A stretch of 64,000 nucleotides of DNA from Cristatella mucedo (taxonomy: Eukaryota > Bryozoa > Phylactolaemata > Cristatellidae), in contig WPIO01000056.1 of the NCBI GenBank assembly GCA_009760855.2, positions 62,001 through 126,000 on the forward strand, given 5' to 3'. Both the position numbers and the translations under genes were made by a program. Positions 30,626 to 42,775 of this stretch are shown one piece after another (positions within the stretch are counted from its first letter, which is position 1; each line of letters starts with the position of its first letter). The notes beneath the pieces are model-generated. The model did not search any database, was not told where the DNA came from, and worked only from the letters and a program-made list of their open reading frames with translations.

Positions 30626-33600
30626 AAGTGGACGACTGCAGCTTGAGACAAGCTATCCTGGCAGAGTAATCACTCGCGTCGTCCGGGCTTAAAGTACCAC
30701 TTAGTAGCACGCCTAGCCGCCACAAACATGAACCTCGCGGGACTGCATTAACGCCTGCGCTAATCGGTCTCGCCGTAGACGCTTCGCCGGAGCAGGTTTA
30801 AGCCGCCCGGACTGCGATCAGTAAGCTGAAGCTTGTCGCATCAGGTTCAGATTCTCTCACTTTAATCCTTACCATTTTGAAGGGTGAGCCCTCTTTCGGG
30901 CGCCAAGCTTTCGTTAGTCAATGCCATCTTTGGAAAGCGAAGAAAGCAGCGAAGGGCTCTTATAAGTACATGGAAGTTGCGTGAATTTGGTACTTGCGAA
31001 GAGAAAATGTACTGGAAACACCGAAATGCGAGAGGAGAGATGCGAGAGATGAGAGAGAGAGAGAGAGAGAGAGAGAGTGCTATCGTAGTCACGCGCCGCT
31101 GTGGCTCGCATCCGGCCCGGCTGCCGCCTTCAGGTGGGTCTGCTTAACGACACAAAAATGTCGTGCGCCCGTAGCTGCTGAGGAAATGGTAGCGCAGTAC
31201 TCATTATTGGCCGTTTCCATCGAGTGGCGCGGCGTGAGAGAGTGGTATGAGTGTCGCCAGCCGCGTCTACGTGGAACTGTGGTGTTTCAGCTAGCAAACC
31301 TGTGGCTAGGTAGGTATTGTGGCCTCCAAATAGTGCTCCTGTATCGCTTAACGTTGAGCGCTGCCCCCGCGGCCGTAGCATACTCGTTGCCGTCGGCGTC
31401 TGCTTATTACGCTCTCGTGCCGCCGCATTGGCCGCGCAAGCTAAAAGACTTTTTGCCAGCACTGAATCGCATCTTGCTTTCTGCTCTGCGGCCACTCCGC
31501 TGCGCAACCGCTCGCCTCGGTCCGTGCCAGCTGACTTTAAGGGGAGAGGAAGTCGGCAGGTCTTTCTTGATGGCTCGGTCAGTTCTTGGCCAAAGTCAAA
31601 CGATCGAGATACTGGCCTCGATTAGGGTCGAAAGGTCTGCCGTCTGGCCGTCTTCGCTTCTGTCAAGTCAGCAGCAGAAAATCAGACACGAGCTTTCACT
31701 CCGGCTTCACCGGTGCTTCCTCTCGACCCAGTCGGCGAAAGCCGATCTGACCGACACTCCGAGCCTAAAGCCTCGCTTCTTGATGTTCGCGTCCGTGCGC
31801 GTGCATCGAAGCAGAAGGGAGCCGGCGTAATTCCACTCTTCCGAGCAGCAGCAGCAGCAGCCGTCGAGCGCTTGGATTCCATCTCGTCGCCCGAGCAGTC
31901 AAGAGGAAACGGCGGCTGTCTCGAAATCAGCTGACAGCTAGATCGCTGCGCGCGACCGCAGCACATCGTCGGGTCTCTGCTCGTAATGCGCCCTAAAGTC
32001 TCGCGTATGCGCAGCACGCTCCTCAGCGCTCGGGCCGATACCGCGCGCTGATGTCGGGCCGAGCGGTGGCACACGAGCACGGACATCGGACTGACCACGG
32101 ACGAGTGGAGCACGATCGACTCTCCACGTCACGCGCGGCATGGCGTGGACTGCAGACTCGAGTCCGCGCGTAAACCCGAAGATCTGTGCTGGGACGAAAA
32201 AGAAGGATGTGCGTCAATCCGGATGACGTCATCCAATCCATACACATCCTCGGTGGATGCTGTCAAGGCTAAAGGAGGTTTGCACTGGGTCTTACGCCCA
32301 GGAGCGCTTCGACGACTGCAGGTCGTCGTGAAACCTCAGATCCGGCTACAGAGCAAGCTCTGCATTGCCCCACTGGAAGCGCAGCAAGCGTTGGATAGCT
32401 TGCTTGACGGGGGCTCTTCTGCCGCTATGGAAATGAGGGCTGCTAAACTCAGCTGACTCTTATCTCCCTTTATCAGACGACTGTGCTGTCCAAATCATCA
32501 AGAAAGACGCTTTCCGTGTCCCAGGTGAGAAGCGAAGGCGCCGCGATGCTCAGAGAAAATCGACTCGGTGACGATCCGTCCACGAGGCAGAAATGTTAGC
32601 AGATCCAGCCTTGGCATAGAAATGTCCCTGCGGATGGATCTCCTTGTTTTGACTGTCTCGCGGAGCTGGTAGTGGGCTGCCCTCGGGCGGCACGAGCTGC
32701 TGCTGCTTGCTGTGCAGCCATGAGTAGACTCCCGCCTGCAGATCCTCCATGGCGTGCAGAGGCCTGGGCCAGAAGAGAGAGAGGGAGAGCTCTTTCGGTT
32801 GTGGCTGGAGGTGTTGCTGGACGTGCTGCTGCTGCTGGGCGTTTCATTTCGTGCTCGCCGGTCCAGGCCACCTGCACCCGTGGCGGACCCGCCTGCGGCT
32901 GCTCCCTTCCCCGTCCTGCTCTGCGCAGAGTCGTCTGGGCTGGCTGTCGTGCGTGCCATGCTGGCTTCTGGCCCAGTGCGGTTAAGGTGCTCGATCCGAC
33001 CACACGGTCAGAGGTATTTTGTATTCGATGACGATCCGCCGCCGCTCGAGCCCACGGCATATGTAGAGCGCCTGAATAGAGATGTGCTCTCAGAAACACT
33101 GCAGGTGAATCACGCATGGCCCTCGGACGGTCACCATGGTCGTCGTTCGGCGCGCAGCCGTGATTTGGCAGAAAGGCCCGCACGGACGCTACATCGATGG
33201 AGGTGCTGCGTCAATGATCCAGGTCGTGGGTTGATAGGCGTGCAGCTGGCATTCCTGAGTATTGCCAGCTGCAAAGTGGGATGGTAGCCGCTGAGGCTTA
33301 CCGTCTGAGACTACATGTGTGTGCATGGCGCCGTTAACTCAGCCGAAATTGCTCGCCCAGCAAGTACGAGTAAAGTTGTTTGAAAACCGAGCTGGCGAGT
33401 GCGCGCGCCAGCATTCGACTGCAAGTCCTCATTCGAAGGCAGCATAGCCATGAGCGCAGCCAAGTAACCCGCGCGATCAAAGCTCGGGATCTTTCCACCA
33501 GCTTCTCGTACGCTGACTCTATGCTCTCGTGGCTTAGAGTGTCTGAGATGTCATTGTCTGCACCGAAAAGCCGTTTCGCAGTGGAGCTTTCTAGTGCTTT

Positions 33601-33913
33601 TGTGAGACTTACCGTGCTGCCATCGATCAGTATTAATATTTATAAAGTTTTGTTTAGCTCCTTACCAGAGAACTCTTGACTCAGGGTCTGGCGAACTTCT
33701 TTCGAGAGAAGCAATAACCAATCTTAGTTAATCAAAAGCAAGATAAACTTTTGCTTAGGCAATCTTGTTAGAAAAATGCACCTGCTTTATTGCATGCGTT
33801 TGGTGGATCTTTGTGGACATATTCGGTCTTTCATGTGACATGTCTGATTACACTGTGCCTGCCAGTGATTTTACCCACCCATCATTTGGGTGTCACATGC
33901 TTATAGCATCTGT
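30626..33913. other. GC-rich block, no gene recognised
   Basis: CpG-rich from about 31.1 to 33.3 kb, with long overlapping ORFs on both strands (for example 30994-31830 and 32596-33183) that look compositional: Arg/Ser/Ala-rich, no domains, mutually antisense. A relic of the LINE stem-loop (gagcgcctgaatagagatg) lies at about 33064-33095. Confidence 0.4.
31051..31078. repeat. (GA)n microsatellite
   Basis: Pure GA run of about 28 bases. Confidence 0.9.
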
Positions 33914-33986
33914 CAAAGTGCCTGGAAAGACGATTCAGTTCTCTGAGGGTGCTTATGCAATTGTGTGTGTGTATTATTATTATTAT
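33914..33986 (+). mobile_element. LINE stem-loop and tail
   Basis: aaagtgcctggaaagacgat, ctctgagggtgcttatgcaa, a short GT run and (ATT)n. The upstream 33840-33913 keeps 3' UTR-like sequence. Confidence 0.75.
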
Positions 33987-35374
33987 GCAAAAGCACAGAA
34001 GGCTCGCACCGCTTGGGAGCGCGTAGTAGTGCAGATCGCTAACCTCTGTACTGAGTCACCGTGGTCGACAATAGTACACTGCACAGCCACATTGGAGGAG
34101 CACCATATCATCGGGACAGAGCAAAAGGTGCACGAGCAGATAAATTTGAGCTTCGTTTTGAGTCGCAGACAGATGTGTAGATGACGTGATGTCTGTCGGT
34201 ATTGAGTTCTGACCTCCGTGTCCGTTGTTACCCGAAGAAGGCTTGAAGTGCGACTCAATGCGGGTTGTCATTGAGCGGAGAATGCTGGCGACCTAGGCTG
34301 GCGGCAAGGATCTTGAAAGCGCTTTGACAAAGTTTCTAGCGCAGACTGGTGTGAGGCAGTGGTTTAGAGTGGCAGCTGCAACGTTTTGGCTGATAAGCCT
34401 AGCTACTTACACACTGTAGTTTGAGCTGTTGAACTGTGACCGCAGTTATTTATTCCAAGTGCGACGCCGACCAGTTCAGACCTCATGAGTGTGGTGCAGG
34501 CAGCTACCGCGCGCCAGCCGCGGAGGCCGCCGTGTTTCGACAGCCCGTCCTGTCTTGTCAAATCTAGCGCCGATGCCAGTGAGAGTGCACACCTTCCACT
34601 GGCAGCTGCGAGCTCGATGGATGCTGCCTGCGAACGGCATCGAGCGCTGGGACAGCGGCAGCTCCATCCCTCGCCCATCATGTCGGCGCCGAACAGCTCA
34701 CTGACGACCTTGCTGGGCGCTGCGCAAAGTCAGCTGCTGGTCAGTGCTCGCTCTGGCCTGGCACGTCATCGTCTTCGATGATGAAGCCAGACGAGCCGAA
34801 GGTCTGCGTCTGCGCCTCGCTTTCCAGGCCACAGTCTCCCATCGGCCCGTCCTTCGCCGGGATAGCTGACTCGCGCGCGACAGGGCACAGCGACGCCTTT
34901 CAGACCGTAGGAGGAAAATGGCGCCTAGGCCACTGCCGTCGGTGCTCCTGGTCAGCCGTGGCTCGTGGTGCGCGGAGTAGCAGCTGCGCGGCTGCTGCTG
35001 CCCTGCGAGCTGCTACCACTGCGCGAGCATGAGCGAGTTGCAGCGACCGTCTCGCTTCTGCAGAGACCAGAAACAAAGTGCAAGGTACTACTGTCTGGAT
35101 CTCCTTCTGTCATCACGTGTTCGACAGACCGAGCGGGACGTCGCCTCTGCTCACCGTCTCGCGGTAACCACCAGTCGTGCGTCGACGATCCGCTGATGTG
35201 GGGTGTCGCCGCGGCTGCGCAGTGCACTCTTGTGCTCCGTGCAGTTTCTCCGTGTCTGCAGCGGTGTCAAACGCGCCTTGCTCCTCAGCCGCCCTCTGCT
35301 GTCTGCAGCAGTGAACCGACTACCACGCCTGGGCCCGCCCATTGCAGCATGCACGCTTTGCGCGCGTGTGCGTG

Positions 35375-35415
<41 letters not shown>

Positions 35416-35756
35416 ACTGTACATGCAGCCGCATGGCACGAGTCGAAATCGAGTCGCCGCGCCTGCGCCAGCTGGGAGCGTGCGCCTGCGCTCTGTTCGC
35501 AGCGCAACCGAGACGGCGAACTGCGCGCACGCGCGCGAGGCGGTGTCGCGCTGCTGCCTCGCGTGTCTGCACAGAGTCAGCTGCTGAGCTGGGAGCGACG
35601 TCCCTGGCAGCTCCGGATCGCATCTGGCGGTGGCGGCAGCACCTCTCTGAGGATCTGCTTCGCTTCAGCGGGTCGCCACGCGCCCTGCTCTTGGCGCTCG
35701 GTCAGCTGCGTGCCGGTCGCACTGGCGGCGCACGGGCATCTAATTGTCAGCGGCCG
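33987..35756. other. No gene recognised; CpG-rich toward 35.7 kb
   Basis: CpG-rich from about 34.5 kb. It has a (TG)n microsatellite at 35361-35412 and long antisense-paired ORFs without domains. It could be a promoter for a gene starting near 35757. Confidence 0.35.
35361..35412. repeat. (TG)n microsatellite
   Basis: CGTGTGTG-interrupted TG run of about 50 bases. Confidence 0.93.
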
Positions 35757-35813
35757 ATGGATTTCCTCGTGGATCGGCTGAACCTGGGCGACTGGGTGCA
35801 CACGTTTCGAAAG
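35757..35813 (+). CDS. Candidate first coding exon, unknown gene
   Basis: An ATG in a CpG-rich setting opens MDFLVDRLNLGDWVHTFRK and runs straight into a good donor (CGAAAG/gtgagc at 35814), ending in phase 0. The hydrophobic/charged pattern and tryptophan look protein-like, but I do not recognise the family and see no matching downstream exon. It may be chance. Confidence 0.25.
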
Positions 35814-36340
35814 GTGAGCGTCAGTCGTCCTCTTTGCCCGCCGGCTCCTAGTTGGCGAGTGGCGGCTCGCGCAATCGGCGATCCCCGGCACCCTGGTTCG
35901 AGGCCGCTGCCGGACCGTCCGCGCCCAGTGTGCGCCGTGGCTGTGGCCGCCATGTGTGTTCCTGCTGCCATACGGAACGAGGCTGCTGGATCGGCTGACC
36001 GCCCGGCCTCGCTCTCGCGCGTGTTCTAGCTACGGCTGTGCGCGCCGCTTTGACGTCCCAGTCCGGTGACGTTTGCTGAAGAACCCTCTGCCAACGGCGA
36101 TTTTATGCGTAGGACAGCGAAGTATGCCAGCGCGCGCTGCGCCACGATGACACTCTGAGGCAAGGATCGGTGTGCAGCCCACGCATAGCCTTCCGGTTTT
36201 TCGCGTTTAGTAATTGTCGTGAGACCCATTCGCCTGCTTTGCCCGTCCGTCGCAAGCAGCATCAGGCGCCTGAGGCTGCAGTGCGAGGAGTGAGAGCGAA
36301 GCCGGAGGCATGCGCTCAATGCTTTGTCACGCGGCTGCAC

Positions 36341-36342
<2 letters not shown>

Positions 36343-36375
<33 letters not shown>
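36343..36375. repeat. (TC)n microsatellite
   Basis: Pure TC run of about 30 bases. Confidence 0.92.
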
Positions 36376-36380
<5 letters not shown>

Positions 36381-37707
36381 TCCTCCGTCGAGATTGCTGT
36401 TTCCGTCCTGATCGGTGCCCCGCGCGCGCGCTGGCCAGTCATGGTGCTGGCTATCGGCTGGAGCGGAGGCACGCCCCCTCCCGGCCGTGCGTGGCAATGG
36501 AACGATGCCGGCTTTCGGCTGAGAACGAGGCTCCCTCTCGACTCGCGCTCTCGTTTCGTCGGTATTCGGCGAGGCGAAAGGCGAGTAGATCCTGCGTGTA
36601 CCCATGATTATGCTAGTAGTGCAGCTGCGGTAGCAGGCAGCCCAGGAGGTCAGTGGCGGTCAGGGTGCAGCAGTGGTTATTGATGACGAAAGAATGGGCG
36701 CGCAGCGCTCGGTAACGGCTGCTGCCGTTGGTTTTGGTGGAGGATTACTTGCCGGCCGGCAGGCGCGGGAAGTTCTCCACCGGTCACCTTTCTGGCTGCT
36801 GCTGCGGCCTTTGCCCGTGCTCCTCGAAAGAGACGATCGTGGCTGGCAAGTGTGGACTCCTGCTTGTCTCCTATCATGCTATGTGTTCTGCTAGCAGCAG
36901 CAGCAGCGGCCGCTCAGCTCAGCGTGGCTTGCACGCAGCATGTATGCGCTCCCTCGTGTAAGCTGCGAGGTAAAGGAGGTCTGACCAGCCTGCTCCGCTG
37001 CTCAGCTGCTGCTTTGTTCCATCGAGGGCTGCTCGCTCACGTGCTGGAAACACAGGGCAGTTTGTTCAAGCTTTCGTCGTTCTTTGTAGGCGTAAATTAA
37101 CGTCACGAAGGAGCCAGCAATGCGACTCAAATGGGTACGCTAACCGGATGCCTGGAGAGGTGGACACAGCTTTATTTTCTTGCTCTCCCTCTCACTGCAG
37201 CCGCACCGTGTCAGTGCTTGCTGTCTCTCTCTCGGCGCGCCGTCGCGCTCTAGAGGCTGCTGCTGCTGCCTCGGCATTCGCAGACGCTTTAATCAGCATA
37301 AGCAGCAGCCTCGGTGTCGGTGCGAGGGGCTCCCTTACTCCTGGAAGCTGTCGGTGACCGTGCGATGGCTTCCGCCTTCCTCTTGGTCCCGTCCCTTCTC
37401 ATCGCTGCAGCCGAGCCTGTTTCGCGATGACTCGAGCACGACGTCGACGGCGTACGACAGGAGCCGGCAGAGCCGAAGGAGGGCGTGCGCGAACCGAAGT
37501 GCAGAGCGTGATGGCATGAGATGCTCGGCATTTCAACGGAAGACATGCAGGCAGGCAGGCGATGCATCAGTTCTGTGCATGTGCTCCCACTGCTCACTCC
37601 AAACCCTTGCTGCCTCGCCACCCCTGGTCTCCTCCAAAGTGCCGACTGCCTTTACTGCGCAGCAGCTCTGCCTCGATGGGCAAACAGTGTAGTAAAGCGC
37701 TGCTGCC

Positions 37708-37745
37708 TCTCTCCTCTCTCCCTCTCTCTCCCTCTCTCTCTCTCT
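37708..37745. repeat. (TC)n microsatellite, interrupted
   Basis: CTCTCTCC units followed by TCTCTCTCTC. Confidence 0.9.
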
Positions 37746-40424
37746 CGCACGTTGCTGGTGTGCTGACATGCTGGGAAAGGTGCACAAGTCTGAGGCGCTC
37801 CCTGGAGCTGGAGCCTGGGCCGCTTCGCTTCGGGCAGTGCCATGATTGTCGCCTGCATTCGTCGGATCGTTTTTCCTTGCTGCTTTTGGAGGCCGGTTTC
37901 GTTGCACAGTTCAAGTGTGGACAGGTGGCAGCTTTCGAGCGCTGCGCGCGCATGCGGTAGCCAGCAGACTGTGCTCACCCAAGGTAGCGTGACGCAGAGC
38001 CTGGGTCCCGGGAGCAGTCGAGGCTGTGTGAGTAGCTGCAGCCGGCATGGGAGACGGCTGGATTGGATATGCTCTCTCTGAGTCAGCAGTAAGTAGCAGG
38101 AGAGATGTCAGTTGTGTGAGAATTGTAAAACAGTGGCTCACAGTCGAACAGTGAGTTAAATATTTCTGTGGCCAGCGGCCTGTGAAGTGAAGAATTGCAC
38201 AGCTGCTTCATTGTCCTTAGATGATCCCGAGGCTTGGAGAGCTGCAGCCGCAGGTGAGGTAGTTAAATTGACTTGACGCCCTGAACTCTGAATGTCGTCG
38301 CCCACCTCATTCGGATGCTAGACTTAAACCGACGAGTCGAATCGTGCACTGCAAGCAGAAGTCTCTACGCTCTCAGGACCAGGTGGAATGGAATGATAAG
38401 TACTGCTGTAGCTGGGTGTCGTTGGCTGGAAGAATGCGTTCGTGAATCACTTGGCTATGAGATCTTGACCTATGACCCACGGATCGTCGCTTTGAAACAG
38501 TTTCTGTCAGATCCCCAGAAAGGACTGTGCCCCCACATCATTTTCACCTATCGACTCCTTCTGTCTCATTCTCTGACCTTGTATACGGGTGTGCTTTTGA
38601 AAGTTCCTCACTAAAATATTCGCTTGGCTGTATGATTGTCGGGCCTTTATCATTCGCGGACGACCAAAAGCAGCAGTCGGGTACGGATGTTCATTTCATT
38701 ACTGTCAGAGAACTTTGGCATAGTCCTGCATCGCTAGTGCTGCGTGACTCGCGCTCGTTAGCTATGTTCTGGATCTCAAATGATCGCGAAAAGTGTGTCC
38801 CACTCACCTTGGTGTGTGCCCACTGGTGCAACTCTCTGATCGCTTGAGTCTTGTTTACTGTTTCTTTTCTATCGTATGTGTCAGGGTAACGTCGAGTTTT
38901 GTCGGGCGATGCAACTTGAAAAGCGTGATGCTGTGACATCTAAACTCCGTTTGGAATGCCGTCTTCTTGATCTGCAATAAAGATTCTGACTGACAGCCTT
39001 GAGTACTCATTGATGCGGTGAAGCCGAAACTTTGGTATGGATCTCGATGGAAACGCGGCGCTGATCGAGTCATCAGATGATGATCAGATGAGCACGCTAC
39101 CTCTTAAATTCCGTCCGTGTTTGGACGTCGTGGAGATTCCTTTCACCGTACCTCACTACAAAAGATGCACCATGATCAAGCGGTGACTGGCAATTGGCTC
39201 CAACATGTCGCCGGGTCTGCCGACGATCTAGCCTGCTTTCAAAAGACTTCTTCCGAGTCTACACCTGGAAGATCAGAAAAGCCTGGGATTCCTTTTGCCA
39301 GGAAAAACTCTAGTCCTGCCAGTCAGACTCAAAACAAATTTGTAAGACGTTGAACAATTTTGCCCTCGCAAACTCACGCAAAGGTTCCACCTCCATACTG
39401 CAATGAAAGCTTGGCCATTGCTGTTGGGCCTTCTCTGTTGACGAAAGTGCGCACATTCGTGCCTCCATATTAAGCCACCTCTGACTAAAAAGTTGTTCCC
39501 GAGGTCTCATCCCGGTGCATCTCATCTTCACTTGAAATGCTCCGATGTTTCTGTCAATGAAATAGCGAGATTTATCACAATCTAGTAAGCGCTTGTTCGA
39601 AACGCAATGCCGCCTTCCTCTCTCTGGTCTTCACAGGTAGACACACTCAGTCAAGCCAAAACTAAATTTGTACAATGCTTCTCTGGGTAGCGGGTTGCTC
39701 CAAACTCTCAAATCGGCCATCGTTTGACCAATGCTTGCAGCCTGGGTTGGATTTTATAGAGGTCTTAGCAAATAACCGCTCAGTTTCTTCTTCCCTTTTT
39801 GCACAAAGATTCTCGAAAAGATGTAGAATTCATTGAAAAGAATGGATTGTACATAGAAAGGCTGTCAGGATTGAGCTGACACAACTCCACCGAAAACCGC
39901 TTTCCTCGTTGCGCAAACCAACGACATCCTAAGCACAGGCAACGATAGCGCAGGGTAATATTACCTGCGACTCAAGTGCTTTGATCTGTGAGCTGTGTTT
40001 GATGCTGGCGAGTCACGATATCCTCGTGAACGATTGAGAACAACGATCGGTTTCCAGGCAACGAAGCTTGGCGTGGTTAAAGCCACACATGTCTGGTCAT
40101 GTTCAATCTGTATCGTGATGGTGGTTGCACGTCTCATCTGCCAGACTAGTTACCTCTGTGGAGTTCCACGCTTGCATGTTCGTCCAATCATGATTAGGGA
40201 GTTGCATACCACTGATGGCTTGCAAACAAAATGCTACTACCTTCTCTCGGTTCCTGTCTTGGCTGAACATATTGTAATGTTTTAGCTGGGCTGCCTGAAA
40301 AAGCCGCTCCGCCTGGTGAGCTTGTGATGAATGTGGCTGCAAGGCTAGTCAACAAAACCCAGTGAGTCATGAGTCTTCGTTGCTGAAGGAGCTTATAATG
40401 ACTCCTGGTCGATCAACTGATAAT

Positions 40425-41212
40425 AATAATATATATATAATAATAATTATAATGTATTTGAATGGCACCATCGGAAAATGTAACTCTCTTCATAGGTGCT
40501 TTCTTACATATGCTGTAATAGAAGCATAATGGAAATGGTTGCGGTAGTAACGTGGACAATGTCAACAAGCATAACATGGTTATAGGTGACTCGCACATGG
40601 TCAGCATGCAAATGTTGGTTGTGGTAACATGCAATCTCACCACACATAACCGCACAATGGAAAAGTAACAAGGACTCACATAAACGAAATGCTGTCGAAA
40701 AGCGGAGATGCATTTTTATCTTAATTTTAAAATGTCAAGTGGAGGATATTGTAACGTCGAGTCGAGAGTGAGTTTCCAGGCTTTGGGAGCATGCAAACTG
40801 ATGGCACTGATTTCCTGAAGGATTTGAGAGATTGGTCTCGAATTGAGGTTAAACGACTGATTCAGAAATCAGCAATAAGGATGCCTAGAGCTAATTTGGG
40901 GAGTAGTTCTTGTATAGGTAGGTAGGCTGGAGCCAGAGTAGAATGAAAGGTACACACAAAGGAGTGACAGAACCTGGAAGCTCTTGATAGTTTCCGTTTG
41001 ATTGAAAGCTAGTGCTGGTCAGCAAGAAGTGGTGTGATATGGCAGCTTCGGCTCGCACGACTACAAGCCTAGCGAAGAAGTTTGCACAGACCAAGCATCT
41101 GATTGGTCTCAGACCAGCTAGCTGAGGAGCTTTACACAAGTCGAGACAGGGTAAGCCAAGAATGCATAGACCAATTTTGTATATGGTAATTCCCTGTCTA
41201 GCTGGAGGCTCG
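40425..41212 (-). mobile_element. LINE 3' UTR and RT C-terminal region, degraded
   Basis: AT/ATT-rich tail at about 40425-40455, 3' UTR (CATGGTCAGCATGCAAATG), then coding remnants to the VTSRLD region. Its 5' end abuts the 5' end of the next, oppositely oriented copy. Confidence 0.82.
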
Positions 41213-41214
41213 GT

Positions 41215-42050
41215 GTCTAGGTGTGTTCCAAAGTGATCTCTCGTTAGACGACCACATCAGCTCCACAATCACGTCTGCCTGCTCAGATACATAACATTGC
41301 TCCACTCGGGCTGATATGAGATGCCATCAGTCCCAAGTTTGGTCCACATGCATTTGTGACATCCCGTCTTGACTTCTGTAACTCACTGCTTGCTGGCTCT
41401 GTGCGATCAGGTGATTACAGCTGCTGAAAAATTCCGCAGTAGGCTTGTCTGTCGTGAGCGTCGCGAGCTGCCACATCACACCACTTCTCGCCGACCTGCA
41501 CTGGCTCTCAGTCAAGCAAGGGATCGACTTCAAGGTTTTGTCGCGTCACTTTTAGGTCACTCATTCTTTGGCTCCAGCCTATCTCTCAGATGCACTCCCA
41601 CACCAGGCCAGGCATCGTGACCAAACCCGGCTTGTCGGAATACAACAGTTTACCAATACCTCAGTACAAAACCTCAAATCCTGTGGAGACCGTGCATTTA
41701 GTCAGTATGGTCCCAAAGCCTGGAACTCCCTCCCGACTCACGTCAGATATCCCCTGACTTGACCACATTAAGAACATTAAAAACACCTATTTAGGACAGC
41801 ATTTAGTGGGGTCCTGCGATTCGTCCTTCATGTGCTTATCGCTGCTGACACTGTGCAAAACTGCCACTAACCACACTTGCATGCTGACCCTGTGCATGTC
41901 ACCACTAACCATGTTATTCATGTTGTTTGTTTATCAAGCATGATATTACTCACGATTCAATCGCGTTTCCCTTTGCAGCAAATGTAAAGCACCTAGAAAG
42001 AGATTGACTTCTCTGAGAACTTTATCAAAGTGTTATTATTGTTATATCAT
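41215..42050 (+). mobile_element. LINE RT C-terminal region to tail
   Basis: Starts at the GVxFQSDLSLDDHISS segment and runs through QRIDFKV, KSCGDRAF, AWNSLP, the 3' UTR, stem-loop and tail (about 42030-42050). Frame broken in several places. With the preceding copy it forms a divergent pair, 5' ends together and tails outward. Confidence 0.87.
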
Positions 42051-42054
42051 TAAG

Positions 42055-42720
42055 CAGGGCCGAGATTTAGCAATGTTAAGTAGCTGAAAGTGGTGCAGAC
42101 CTGTCTCTGGAACTGATGTGCACATCTAGTGAAAGGTAACTTTGGAATAGGATGCCTAGATTTTCGTCAGATTCTACGTGAGATATGCGGGCTGAGTGCC
42201 GATTTTGAGCATCAAGCTTTTCCTTCGGAGTCACACTTGTTTTTCCCATAAACAAGTAAGTTTGTTTTACCGTCATTTAATTTGAGAAAGTGTGCTGCCA
42301 TCCAAGTGCTGATGAGCAATACATAGATCAAAGAGAGAGTTGGGAGAGTTTGACATGCTGGAGGCTGTGAGGGATCTATCAGAGGTGAAAAATAAATATA
42401 AATAAATGCTAGATGATTAAAACAGCCTCTTTTTGTATATCGACAGAAGAGCCTTTACACGCTATCACCCCACCGCTTGCAGTGGCAGATAAAGGATCGC
42501 CCGCCGCGACGGAAATCGACCCACGACCACGGGATCGAGGTCGTGAAAAGCAACCACCTTTCCCACCTAGTGTGCCATCAAGGTACACGCATATAATCTG
42601 CATAGAAGTGAAAGCCTAGATTATGCCCTGGAGATTACATCGGCAAGAGGGAGAATATAGTATGAAAAGAGCTGATAAGCACAGAGCCTGAGGTATCCCC
42701 ATACTTTGAGTAGTTCCTGT
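42055..42720 (-). mobile_element. LINE RT fragment, split by a SINE
   Basis: Minus-strand RT from the HNIAKI region through the NLGILFQS segment and the NDGKTNLL-like region, interrupted at about 42390-42602 by a SINE. It resumes at GCATAGAAGTGAAAGCCTAG, the reverse of GFHFYAD, and ends near the GVPQG segment. Confidence 0.85.
42390..42602 (-). mobile_element. tRNA-derived SINE, copy 1 (A/T-rich ATTTT-type tail)
   Basis: About 70-80% similar by eye to 57385-57590. On the minus strand: A-box-like GATGGCACACTAGGTG, B-box-like GGTCGTGGGTCGATTTCC, a body with AAAGGCTCTTCTGTCG and GAGGCTGTTTTAATC, and a tail of ATTTATTTATATTTATTTTT. The LINE resumes immediately beyond it, and short TCAGAGGTG/TCAAGGTAC flanks could be a worn target duplication. 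Confidence 0.8.
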
Positions 42721-42775
42721 TAGTACTACTACCTTTTAGTAGTTTTAGTAGTTCTTTTAGTAGTTTTAGTTTAGA
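42720..42775. repeat. Short tandem repeat of TTTTAGTAGT units
   Basis: Repeated TTTTAGTAG/TTCTTTTAGTAG units at the boundary between two LINE copies. Confidence 0.75.

Larger units (their letters stand above)
35814..40424. other. About 4.6 kb without a recognised gene
   Basis: GC-rich up to about 38 kb with CT microsatellites at 36343-36375 and 37708-37745, then more balanced sequence. Open segments of 80-100 codons (for example 38315-38614 and 39117-39353) show no known motif. No LINE copy is evident here, in contrast to both flanks. Confidence 0.4.

Noticed and set aside
30994-31830. 278-codon + ORF
   Set aside because: Arg/Glu run from a (GA)n repeat plus compositional Ala/Arg sequence; antisense ORFs of similar length overlap and no domain is visible.
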